This document shows positions 1-8,840 of a DNA stretch of 15,458 nt, piece by piece. The position numbers and the translations under genes were made by a program. The DNA is from Kalaharituber pfeilii. Its lineage: Eukaryota > Ascomycota > Pezizomycetes > Pezizales > Pezizaceae. Position 1 is the stretch's first letter, and every line of letters begins with the position of its first letter. The notes beneath the pieces are model-generated. The model was not told the origin of the DNA. It saw nothing but the letters and a program-made list of their open reading frames with translations, and did not search any database. Location: assembly GCA_015179045.1 (NCBI GenBank), contig WHUZ01000279.1, positions 1 to 15,458 of the forward strand, read 5' to 3'.

Positions 1-1
1 T

Positions 2-274
2 CTTCTCGGACAGTAACAAGACCCTCCAGAACTGATCGAGATTAATAGGGAACCCGAATGGGAGGTGGAACAAATCTTAGACTCACGCCTATACCAAAAG
101 CGCTTCCAATACCTAGTAAGATGGGCTGAATATCCTCACTGGCCCGACAACTGGTATATACCTCAAAAGCTTACCTATTGTAATAATCTACTCTAGGACT
201 TCCATTCCAAATACTCTCAAAAACCAGGACCCTTAATACCTCCTAGGAACTCGGCCTCAACAAGGAGGACCTAA
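2..274 (+). pseudogene. Ty3/gypsy polyprotein 3' end: chromodomain (partial)
   Basis: This is the carboxy end of a Ty3/gypsy Pol protein, entering from the left edge. The frame starting at base 2 reads PEWEVEQILDSR, then QYLVRWAEYPHWPDNW, then a helix ending DFHSKYSQKPGP. This is the chromodomain order: beta strand with paired aromatic residues, WxxYP, and a C-terminal helix. Chromodomains at the end of chromovirus integrases are thought to steer insertion to chromatin. There are in-frame stops at 14-16 and 194-196 (TAG where a Gln or Trp codon would be expected); the frame finally ends at 272-274. The TAG is compatible with a RIP-type transition. The rest of the integrase lies outside the window. 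The family assignment is from motif reading by eye. Confidence 0.8.
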
Positions 275-650
275 TATTATGAATTACAATCAGTTACTCT
301 GAACTGTATTAAAAACTGTACTAAGGTTGACCGAGTTCAAGGAATCTCCCATTAGCATAGTTTTAGACAACAGAATTGTCGGCACTTGAGGAATTATGTT
401 TTTTGGATAATAGAATTATTGGCACTTAAGGGATTATACTTTTTAGATAATATCAATCCTGCTAAAGGCATGGCATTTAAGGAGGCCCTTCTATATCTCT
501 CTGTTTCTGTGTTGCACTTTCCTATACATAAAGACTTTTTTCTACCCTGTAGCCTAGGTCTCTCAAGCAATAAAATATATACTCTTCTAATCATACTCTT
601 TCTTCTACAAGTAGCGTCCTGCTTAAACTTATGAGCACTATATAACCCAC
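275..650 (+). repeat. Probable 3' LTR region of the + strand gypsy remnant
   Basis: This stretch directly follows the chromodomain frame, where a 3' LTR belongs. It contains a degenerate purine run repeated in tandem (around 384-393 and 427-433), a T-rich promoter-like section, and an AATAAA polyadenylation hexamer at 569-574 preceded by a CT-rich stretch. The 82-codon open frame at 386-634 has no recognisable protein character and is treated as chance. LTR boundaries cannot be set because no second LTR copy is in the window. Confidence 0.4.
361..459 (+). repeat. 40-bp tandem repeat, about 2.5 copies
   Basis: Units begin at 361, 401 and 441. Each starts TTTT(A/G)GA(C/T)AA and the first two continue through GGCACTT(G/A)AGG. 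Differences between units are mostly C/T or G/A, as expected for RIP acting on a duplicated sequence. It lies at the inferred polypurine/LTR border. Confidence 0.7.
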
Positions 651-702
651 CTAACTTAATCTGTGACTCAGCATCAGCTAATAGCCCTATGAGGTCGGTC
701 TA

Positions 703-2240
703 TTATATTGGGTCTCTAGGCTTGCACAGGTTATTCTCATAGAACTCTCTAAGTAGTTCCATACTATATTGAAGGTTTACAAGTAGTTCTCAAATATTAT
801 TGTCTTTCTTATACCCTTACCAACAAATTCGGTATTTGACTTAACTTCGGACCCTTCTACTATCAACGACATGGTCGATATCATAGTAGAGTTCTTCTTT
901 ATTATCATCGAGATCTATTTGGTCTTTGTTTCAGACTCAGTATGGCTTGAGAAGATTGGTATGGATAACTTTATGATGGCAGATACCTTGGAGTAAGTCA
1001 AGCTTATAGGTATGCTGACTAACAACTCTCTTAACCTTATAGGTACCAATATACTTATTGCTAAGTACTCTATTATTGCTAGTGACAATCTAAAGGTTAC
1101 ATTAGTCAACAAGGACTTGGTCTCCTACTCAGAACTGATGAGACTTTTCAATATAAAGTTGAGATCTCTTGTTATTTATTTTCTTGAGAGTGTTGTAGAT
1201 ATTGTTATGAACTGTAGTTATCTGGTTGAGCTAGTCTTCTGCTATAGGAGATACAAAAGTATAGTTATCTGAAACATGAATAGTCTTTAGGTTGAATCCG
1301 TATAAGCTTTCGAAGGATGTATAACCATGGGTAGAGGTACATGAGGAGTTGTAGGTGAACTTAGCTAGGAGTAGCTAAGTAGTCTAATAGTTTTGACAAT
1401 CATAATAGAAGATATAGAGGTATTGCTTCAATATTTAGATGGCTCTTTCGGAGAGTTCATTGGTCTGAGGATGGTGTGTAGTAGAAAGTTAGAGCTTGAT
1501 ATCAAGTTTATTGTTAAGTTTCTTCTAGCATGCAGAAGCAAATTGAAGTCCACTATCAGAGGTAATTGCAAGAGGTGGACCGTAGTATTACCAGATCTCA
1601 TTAATGTAAATGGATATAACATCAGTAGCTGTCTAAGTCATCTTAGCCGGTATATACTATTGTACTTTGGTAAACCAGTTAGTAATAACGAGGATAGTAT
1701 TGTAGTCTTCTGACTCTAGTAGCTTTCCGACAAAGTCTATTGTAATTTCTTTGAAGAGTTTAATATCAGTAGGCATAGGGACAAGTTGTGTTCATTATGA
1801 GTATCTGTCTGCTTTAGCTTTTTGATAGTGAGTATAACTTACAATATAGTACTGAGTATCTTCCTTCCATCTATCTTAGTAAAAGTTTCTTGAGATTATT
1901 TCATAAGTGCAGTGCACTCCCCAGTGACCAATGATATCTGAGTCATGGTATTACTTTATGACTTTGGGCCAGTATTGTTCTGGTACTACCAACAACCCAT
2001 CTTCTCTTCTTATCCAGTCATTAATATTAATACTATTAAGGTCATAGTCTCGTTTGACAGGTTCTTCATTAATTCATCTGCAAGAAAGTTTTTTATGTCC
2101 CAAGGCATTATATGCATTAGACACACCAATACTATGGGACGTCAACCGCTTTACACAGTGACATACCCTTTTTACATGCAGGGTCCAGATGCCATTCTGA
2201 ATCGGCTCATCTCTGCAATGGGAGAGTATTTACTATAGTG
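703..2240 (-). pseudogene. Ty3/gypsy integrase plus chromodomain, RIP-like decay
   Basis: Read on the - strand from about 2030 down to 703, one frame carries the 3' half of a chromovirus Pol without any frameshift. First comes a linker containing DWIRREDGLLVVPEQYW. Next is the zinc-binding region with GHWGVH and a YxxxKAKADRY tail. The integrase core follows: IDFVGKL, then ITSDSGLQF with the second catalytic Asp, then a TNELSERA motif with the catalytic Glu. Then come LLLAKFTYNSS, a GPY-type segment (KYIGTYKVKRV, HTNLLKPY) and a chromodomain starting YYDIDHVVDSRR and ending LLREFYENNLCKPRDP before a stop at 703-705. The first catalytic Asp is replaced by Asn (VITNWFTK where VITDRFTK-like is usual), a G-to-A change. 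Stops are numerous but nearly all explained by C/T or G/A transitions. The 2060-2240 part may be the end of RNase H but is in shifting frames. Reverse transcriptase and protease are not seen. Confidence 0.85.
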
Positions 2241-3076
2241 TCCAGTATTCGCACTTTTTATATTATACATTACGAATTTAGAGGTATATTAATAACTACA
2301 ACTTGGACAACCCTACGTTGTCAACTCTAGCTTTAAAGTATCTTCATTCTGAACTACAACTCAATTTTGCTTCTATTCTCAACAACAGCTTCAATCGGGT
2401 TATGTTCTCAACTACATATTAAATTCACCTATGTTCTCAATGTTCCAACACAAACTGTATTATATTACTAAGTTGAAATTCCTTGTAGATATAGCATTTT
2501 GGATGTCTGACCTTGGAAATGTCAGATTTTCTTATTAATGTATGCTATCTTTCATAGCGTTATAGAATCTTCTATCAATGTAAGTAATATAGAAGTCCCA
2601 AAATATGAAATTCCGGATATCCGATGTATACAGTAAGCACAGGTTTATGCCTTATTTTCAGTCTGACATAGCGGTTACTAATGCAAACTTTTATAAATAT
2701 AATAGATGATATTGTACTTATAGTCACTTAGATAGATATTTCTGCCTCTTGTTCATAACATGGTACACTTTCAATACAATACATGAAGACCAGGAGACAA
2801 TGAACAATTATGAAAGTAAGAAATAGTAATAAAGGAGAAGAAAACAAGTGGAAAGTGACACAAAGCAGACACAGCACATGATTTCATTATCAGTTTGTAG
2901 AAAACAAGATATTAAACAACTAGAGACAAGAGACAATTAGAAATAATAGAGACAAGGATGTATTAGAGAACATATAGAGAAAAGGAGGTAACAGAGATAA
3001 AGAAATCAAAAAGATAGTAAAAGCTAGAAAAGCAAGGCCTGATATAATATGTTGGTATAGCGCACTAGTCCTGATA
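2241..3076. other. AT-rich stretch without a recognisable gene
   Basis: No coding frame of protein-like character is visible. 2280-2460 contains several short repeats of the type TCTCAACTACA / TCTCAACAACA. 2790-3030 is A- and G-rich on the + strand and immediately follows the end of ORF B in its direction of transcription, so it may be that gene's 3' flank. A short - strand open frame at 2920-3105 is largely the read-through of the purine-rich strand. Confidence 0.5.
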
Positions 3077-4489
3077 CTATACATCCTGCTCAGTAGATAT
3101 ATCACTTTGGGCTAGGGTTGCTTGTCATATAGTAGTAGGCTGGTCCTTATGGAAGCGGCGATTAAACAACTGCTTTCTTAACTCCATCTCATATTGATCC
3201 ATATTACCCACCACACTATATACCACCATCTCTTGGTCTATGAGTCTTATTTTTCGGAGAAGCTGATCCTTTACCTCTACCTTTACATTCGCTACAATGA
3301 AATCTTGGACCTGGTCTGAATGGTCCTCTCAGGCCTTAATAAGGTGGTCATAAATAGCTTGCTATATATTAGTAACTCTCCTTATAATATTAGATTTGTA
3401 CTTATAAAAGGCAGTTTCATATTTGAACTTAATGCTGTTTTGGTTGAAAGTTCCAAGACTTCATACCTTTAGACAATACTATATCATGCTAGCTACCAGG
3501 CAGATGAATTGTTTATTTATTCTATCTAGAAATCTAGGGTCAATGTTGCCTTACATTTTTGTACCTACAAAGTACTTATTCCAGATTAGCTCAACAATCT
3601 CTTCAGCCATGAACCGATTTTCCATCCCCTATGAGAGTAAGTATTGCTTCAACTACTTGTCACGTCGGAGTACCTACTATATAATATTTGCCCTCACATA
3701 CGAAATAGTTATAGAGTAGCAACTCCTTCACTTTAGTAGATTTTGTCTCTGCTGAGAGATAGTTAAGTTTATACAGATTCATCACTATATCTCAGCATTC
3801 ATATACCAACTGTAATCTCACTCTGAAATGGATGCTCTTGAGGTACAGGATGTCAGCAATCATACTGGTCCTGTTGGAATAAGATGTATTGACTTACATA
3901 TAAATTAATAGCTTTAATTTTAACTTTATACTCACCCAGCCTATTCTGAGCTATACCCTATAATTCTTCAAGCATGTCTACTACTTCACCAGCACTTAAT
4001 AGTAGATAATCAAAAAGTGTTAAATTCCTGACAATCTCCTTTGCCCAGATTACTAACACTTGATATATGGGAGGAATACTACAGAATGCTCAAGATTGGA
4101 CTCCTCTATGAGTTTGTTATTGAACTGGATGGCGAGAGTTAATCTCTGCCTCAGAATCTTGTTGAGATTCCTCTGCATCGGATTTCAGCTCCTCTTTATC
4201 ATCGGGATCCTATCTTAGGTTCTCTATATCCTAATCTCTGCTGTTATCGCTTGAATCATGTTCATTCGGAATTATCTATCAAATAAGTGAGTTTAAGGAT
4301 TCATCAAGAGATAAAGCATTTTAAACTCATCTGTATGATTATTCTTTTACTAGTAGCCTTCTTGACCATAATATGAATCTTTGATTTGTGCACTATCTTT
4401 AATAAACATTGTCACTTCTTGGACTTCTCCACTGGCATACCATCATTATTTGTCTTGGCTCTCCTTCTAGTGGATGTACTGCTAGACAT
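3077..4489 (-). pseudogene. ORF B: unrecognised decayed gene, about 470 codons
   Basis: I do not recognise this protein. The start is taken at the ATG at 4489-4487 because it opens a basic, Ser/Thr/Arg-rich amino end (MSSSTSTRRRAKTNNDG). An acidic segment follows around codons 60-115 (DPDDKEELKSDAEE, SQQDSEAEINSRHP), then helix-rich parts: VLVIWAKEIVRNLTLFDYLL, SAGEVVDMLEEL, GIAQNRLGEYKVKIKAINLY, LVYEC-DIVMNLYKLNYLS, STKVKELLLYNYFVCEGKYY, MENRFMAEEIVELIWNKYF, GNIDPRFLDRINKQF and VEVKDQLLRKIRLIDQEMVV. The frame ends at TAG 3079-3077. At least three frame changes and many TAG/TGA codons break it. A basic then acidic amino end followed by helices would fit a nuclear or DNA-associated protein, but that is inference. 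It lies downstream of ORF A on the same strand. No transposase, helicase or recombinase signature was found. Confidence 0.5.
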
Positions 4490-4721
4490 TCCAGATGTTG
4501 AATAAAGTTTGGTAGTAGATGAAAGGAAAAGAGAAGAATAATGAGGAGCAGACAGAGACTGAGTAGAATGAGTAGAGTACAAGAGAAAAAATAGAGGATC
4601 ATGAATTGAGGAAGCTATATATTACTTGATATACCCTTTAGTTTCTCTTATATCTATCAAAATTCTACTGTTGGTGCATATATTCTCAGTCTAGAGATAG
4701 GTTGGTAAGCATCCTTAGTTG
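4490..4721. promoter_or_regulatory. Presumed 5' flank of ORF B
   Basis: This 230-bp AT-rich stretch lies between the ORF B start and the 65-bp tandem repeats, in the position of a promoter for ORF B. 4500-4610 is purine-rich on the + strand, so on the coding strand the bases just upstream of the ATG are pyrimidine-rich, a feature common before fungal start codons. No specific factor site can be named. Confidence 0.3.
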
Positions 4722-4920
4722 GAAGTTCATGAGATTCTATCACTATGCATTGTATCAGTCAGCCGACATACTTAGTCTTTACAAGGGAAGTTTATGAGAT
4801 CCTATCACTATGTATTATATCAGTCGGCCGACACACTTGGTACTTGCAAGGGAAGCTCATGAGATTGTATTACCTGTACCTTGTATTAGTCCACTGATGC
4901 GCTGGGTCCTTGCAAGGGAA
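4722..4920 (+). repeat. 65-bp tandem repeat, three copies
   Basis: Units begin at 4722, 4787 and 4852, with the leading few bases of a fourth at 4918. Each begins GAAG(T/C)T(C/T)ATGAGAT and ends CTT(G/A)CAAGGGAAG; units 1 and 2 also share CAGTC(A/G)GCCGACA. Unit 3 is the most diverged in its middle and is the one shared with the inverted copy at the right end of the window. It lies upstream of ORF B. Confidence 0.85.
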
Positions 4921-5114
4921 GTATGCAAATGTTCCATGCACTTGTTGATTAAGCTCTCAATTCAAATTGCTATAAATATGACACTTGTTTAGAAAGTATT
5001 AGAATAGCTTCAATGAGTGAGTATTTATTACAGCTAGAAAGGGAAGTAAATATTATAGGAGAAACGGACAGATAATGTAGAAGTAGAAGGAACAAAGAAG
5101 GCAGACAATAGAGA

Positions 5115-5129
5115 AATAGAAAACGTAAG

Positions 5130-5160
<31 letters not shown>

Positions 5161-5165
5161 AAAAC
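5115..5165 (+). repeat. AAAAT microsatellite in the left repeat copy
   Basis: A simple run of AAAAT/AAATA units ends in a homopolymer of about ten A. The mirrored ATTTT run is at 15150-15186 in the right copy, so the microsatellite is part of the repeated element. The low-complexity open frames across it are not genes. Confidence 0.8.
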
Positions 5166-5469
5166 GAATACAAATAACAAATTCAAAATCAAAGATATTT
5201 TATTCACATCAGTCAACCTATCCACAGCATTGGACAGCCTTTGACATGCAGCCACAATCCCACCCTAGGACTGGTAATTACATAAATTATACAGAAAAAA
5301 CTTGCTTTCAGTGGTAGGTTAAAGTGAGAATATAGGAGAAAATAGTGAAAGGAAATAAAAAAGAAAGATAAAAATAACAAATTCTAAAATTAAGATATTC
5401 AACGTGAAACAACCCAGCTGGTCGCTAAGCCTATTCTCAGCATCGGACCCTTCTCATGTAACATTTCCT

Positions 5470-6340
5470 TTACTCTAAACTAATTACGGAGTGATTCACA
5501 ATAGTCTATCCTATATATTTCATTTAGTATAAATTAATGAGTGCAGAACTGAAAAACTAACAAGGAACAACTTACCATATAATCTCAAATAACTCCTTTG
5601 CCTACTTCTAGTAGTTGAGTGTAGCAATCCTAGCTGCCATTCCTACAGCTTTTCTGCTATTACCATTATTCAGTTCAGATTCAAATTCCACCTTTCCTAC
5701 CTCCTTACTGGCTCAAGCTAAGACCCAATAGACATTAGAGTCCTCTGCTAGATTCTCATATATATTGCTTTCAATATCATATTCGTTCTTGTTAAAATAC
5801 CCAATTTCCTCGAGATCTAGCATGTCTTCATAGGTGGCCACATTAAGTACTACTAAGAGACAAACAGGCTTACAATTGGTGCTCTCGAGGAGTACTCCAG
5901 TTCAGTATCGGAAAGCAGATGTATAACGTCAGTTTCTAGCATACTCGTATTTGCACGGGGCTTTGTAGTTGCTCCATAGATAGCATAGGGGAACCTTCCT
6001 GCCAGGACCCACTTTCAAATTGCAGTAACCACCTCTTGCAAACTCTATGTTTTCAGGTTGAAAACAACTTTTGTGAGATAGGTTTCTTACCAAAGTGTGT
6101 TATTAGTACCCAAATAATACTCCTGGACCTTGGAATCATAGATGAAGAGTTTCATCGAAGTCTTCTTTCTGATATCTAATAATTTTTCTCCGACACTATC
6201 GAGTACATCGCCAGTAGCAATAGCATTATCTTGCTACTGTTCAGTAACGGTAAGTCATAGCTTTTGTTCGCTCTCCTATCTTTTCTTGCATGCATGTATC
6301 AATGAGAAGGGCTTTAAATACTTCATGTTATGGGGTACGT
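5470..6340 (-). pseudogene. ORF A, left copy (unrecognised gene, 5' end missing)
   Basis: This is the - strand counterpart of the right-hand ORF A. It reads GDVLDSVGEKLLDIRKKTSM, then KLFIYDSKVQEYYLG, then a block ending YGATTKPRANTSMLETDVI, LLSDTELE, EIGYFNKNEYDIESN and VYWVLA. It ends at the 70-bp intron (5575-5506) and an 11-codon last exon closing at 5472-5470. It keeps one reading frame through GEKLLDIRKK where the right copy has lost a base. It keeps Trp (TGG) near 5733 where the right copy has TAG. It carries its own stops elsewhere and a one-base slip near 5890. The amino-terminal part present on the right (13754-13980) is not recognisable here. Function unknown. Confidence 0.6.
5506..5575 (-). 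other. Candidate spliceosomal intron in left ORF A, 70 bp
   Basis: On the - strand the donor is GTAAGT (5575-5570), a branch-point-like TACTAAAT lies in the 3' third, and the acceptor is GGATAG ending at 5506. The right copy has the same length and the same three signals. Confidence 0.6.
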
Positions 6341-6370
6341 TGAGGGTAAGCCATTTACTAAATAACTAAG

Positions 6371-7289
6371 TGCACCACGAAATATAATTAAATATAAGTT
6401 ACAGAAAATAAGGTAGTTAAGGTAGTAAGAAAGCTTTATATTTGTTAGGGTTGAGTTCCGGGTCCTTGCCCTTCTAACTCTAGTGGGTTAAGCTTCTATT
6501 TATATAAAATATAGTTTTTCAAAGCTGTTAACAAATTCAGCATGAACGGATTCTGGAGATCAAGCCAGACCCTGAAAAATACCAAGTGACAGCCTTTCTT
6601 TTTGACCAACCCTTACAATAAATTCTAAGACAACAAATATGAGAACTTGAAACCTCTAATACAATCCTCTATCTAAAAATACCATCATAACTCCGATCCC
6701 TATGCAAAGATCGATGATATAAGAAAATAAAAAAAGGTTATTGTACAACGAATAGTACAACAGGAGCTGCTGGAAGAGTTAGTAACCAAGATTGCTAATC
6801 TTAGTAGTTACTTACTTCTTAACCGAAGAAGTTCTACTACCACAGACCTAACTAGTATCAGGTTAGCTAAACTTCTAACTGGTAGGCTTTATAGTTGGTA
6901 GTATCTTTTGACGACACTTAAATAAGATAGTGTTATAGTATGAGAACGATTATGCCTGTAACCGTACTCTCGTTCTTAGAGCACACGTCCCGAGTGCCTG
7001 TTAGCTATTACTCTTTAATTTCTTAAAAGAATATAAGCTATACAGCTTAGCGTCGGTAGATCTCTTACCTTGACCTTAGCAACTTAATTGCCATGATCGT
7101 ACTCAAGGTAATATTCTATTATGTCCTAACTATAGGCTATGTCTCTACTTAGTTTTTGACATTAAAGGTAGTTGGTAAGAGCTTTACCTATTTATCATAA
7201 GACATACTACTATATTCGTAGTGTCTTGACCTCTTGACTACTTTTCTGTTTGATACCTTGGCTTGTATCTAGGATAAGTGTTAATACTA
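6371..7289. other. Gene-free AT-rich stretch, probably containing a gypsy 3' LTR
   Basis: No continuous protein is visible. Short + strand pieces such as a Glu/Leu-rich run around 6735-6800 could be fragments of a coding region. On the - strand this follows the chromodomain that ends near 7376, so an LTR is expected. A possible LTR start, TGTCATAAAGG, occurs on the - strand near 7337, but no partner copy is in the window, so no boundaries are assigned. Around 6942-6980, AGAACGA and TCGTTCT form a short inverted pair. Confidence 0.35.
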
Positions 7290-7307
7290 TACGAACTTAA
7301 GTTCGTA
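7290..7307. repeat. 18-bp perfect palindrome
   Basis: TACGAACTTAAGTTCGTA is its own reverse complement, with no spacer. It lies in the presumed LTR of the - strand gypsy element. Confidence 0.9.
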
Positions 7308-7375
7308 GGTTAAGTCCATGCTATACCTTTATGACAGATATATCTGCACTCTAGGTCAGTAACTTGACTGTATTT

Positions 7376-8515
7376 CTAACTTCTCTTTTTCTTTGTTCCT
7401 TGTCACCCTGATTCAGCTTGTTTTTCTTTATCAGAGTATCATTCACGGAATTATTCAAGTGCGTCCACCGGTGATCCATCATCCATTAATAGTTCGCCTA
7501 AGCTTTCCCATGTTGCCTCCTCAGGCCCATAACCTTCCCACTGCATAAGGTACTCTAGTATCTTCTTGGTACTGTTGTATCGTATGTCGGTGATGGAGGC
7601 TATGAAGTATTCTTTCTTGCCTTCTTGTATTAGTGGGAATGATTAGTTGGGTAGAAGATTGAGAGTAAATATTTTGAATGGTTCGAGCAGTGAAACGTGA
7701 AAGACAGAGTGTATTTTCAAGTTGTTTGGTAACTTAAGCTTGAAAGAACGTTTGCCTATTGCTTTCTCGGTAGTGAAGGGTCCAATCAATTTAGCATCGA
7801 GTTTCTTGGAAGGTCTTTTTGTTGAGATATTTTTGGTATTAAGCATAACTTTGTCTCCTTCCTTGAAATCGGGTTATCAAGTGTGATGTTGGTGGTACCA
7901 CTTAGCTGCTCATTCAATTGATTTGTTCAGTTCCTTATGAATCCATTCCCATTCTCCTGTGAGTTCTCCCGAGGGTACATTGAGAGCTTCTTTCTCATTG
8001 ATGGTATCAACAAGGAGGTAAAAGCCATAGTTGGTGAAGAAAGGTGAGGTCTTGGTAGAGCTATATTGTGTGTTATTGTATGCAAACTCTGCGAGGAGTA
8101 AAAGTTAGTTCCAATTGTTCTAGTAGTAGGTAACATAGTTACGGAGGTACCCTTCAAGGGTTTAGTTGACTCTTTCAGTTTGTCTATCGGTTTTCAGGTA
8201 TGCAATTGTACTTATATTTAAGTTGACTTTGAGTTTCTTCATGAGTTCCTGCCAGAAGTTCGAAGTAAACTTCAGATCTCAGTCCGATATGATGGTTTTC
8301 GGTAAACCGTAGAGTCGCTATATTTCTCGAAGCAAGATAGTTGCTAATTGTTCTGCGAATTGTTCTGCTAGAGGGATAAAGTGAGCCATCTTAATGAACC
8401 TATCTACTACTACCCATATTTGTGTGAAGCCATCTGAAGAAGGGAGTTTGGGAATGAAGTCTATACTGATAGAGGACTATAGTTGGTATAGTATCTCATA
8501 TGGGTAAAGGACATC
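7376..8515 (-). pseudogene. Ty3/gypsy integrase with GPF motif and chromodomain, truncated
   Basis: A single - strand frame from about 8515 carries SSISIDFIPKLPSSDGFTQ, IWVVVDRFIKMAHFIPLAEQ with the first catalytic Asp, TIISD-DLKFTSNFW with the second, and a TDRQTERVN motif with the catalytic Glu. Then come LLLLAEFAYNN, EGDKVMLNTKNIS, KLIGPFTTEKAIG and a KIHSVFHVSLLEPF motif. A chromodomain follows (EYFIASITDIRY, EYLMQWEGYGPEEATWESLG, VDALE-FRE), with the tail ending near 7376. Stops are few and of the CGA-to-TGA or CAA-to-TAA type, so this copy is much less decayed than the one at 703-2240. The whole DDE set is present. Integrase sequence stops abruptly near 8515-8525, before the zinc-binding region, so reverse transcriptase and RNase H are missing. 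Confidence 0.88.
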
Positions 8516-8525
8516 AGCAACAACC

Positions 8526-8799
8526 AAAATGCGTCCTGACACGTGGGCGCAGTGTCATAACAATTAGATACGTCTCATGCGTTAGTGTGTCCCGATGCCT
8601 CATGAATTATCTCTGGCATCCTGACGCCTCATGAATTATCTTCAGCGTCCTAATACTTTATGAATTATCCCTAGCATCCTGACATATATATACTTTCGCA
8701 CTGCGTCATAGCACTAAACACTTGGCTTTGCACATTGGGATATCCGGTAATTGACAGATAACTTCCTGAAAGCTCCCGACGCGCACTTTGCTCTATGGT
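8526..8799. other. Non-coding stretch between gypsy remnant and LINE
   Basis: This segment separates the broken end of the gypsy integrase from the first LINE-like codons. It contains a 29-bp minisatellite (8591-8690) and no protein-like frame. It may be a separate small insertion or old flanking DNA. I found no clear target-site duplication between here and the sequence after the LINE tail. Confidence 0.5.
8591..8690 (+). repeat. 29-bp minisatellite, about 3.4 copies
   Basis: Units start at 8591, 8620 and 8649, with a partial unit at 8678. Each reads CC(C/T)(G/A)A(T/C)(G/A)C..(C/T)ATGAATTATC followed by a variable end and (A/G)(G/C)C(A/G)T. Differences are almost all transitions. Confidence 0.85.
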
Positions 8800-8840
8800 T
8801 TATAATGGTGATAAGGGGGTGAAAGACAGTAGTGAAAAGG

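Larger units (their letters stand above)
4853..6335 (-). repeat. Left copy of a long inverted repeat (about 1.48 kb)
   Basis: Its reverse complement aligns with 13985-15458. Paired positions sum to about 20311-20319 all along, so there are few indels. Checked anchors are AAGCTCATGAGATTGTAT (4853) with the last bases of the window, the AAAAT run near 5135-5165 with the ATTTTT run at 15150-15186, ACATTTCC at 5461 with GGAAATGT at 14851, and the segment at 6141-6160 with 14157-14176. Similarity fades around 6335. Differences are mainly transitions, and the left copy is the more AT-rich. The right copy runs to the window edge, so the true repeat is longer. Confidence 0.9.

Noticed and set aside
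1012..1713. + strand open frames (86 and 106 codons)
   Set aside because: Antisense to the gypsy integrase, whose - strand frame shows ordered motifs.
2630..2665. GTAAGC...TTTTCAG resembling an intron
   Set aside because: Only about 30 bases between the signals, too short for a fungal intron, and no coding frame on either side.
3423..3719. + strand open frame of 98 codons
   Set aside because: Antisense to ORF B, where the - strand shows longer coherent protein-like segments.
4690..4925. CRISPR-like array of 65-bp units
   Set aside because: Units are contiguous tandem repeats with no unique spacers, in a eukaryotic transposon context.
4970..5255. - strand hydrophobic open frames rich in Phe/Leu/Tyr
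   Set aside because: They are the translation of the AAAAT microsatellite and the AT-rich spacer. They look like membrane segments only because T-rich codons encode Phe and Leu.
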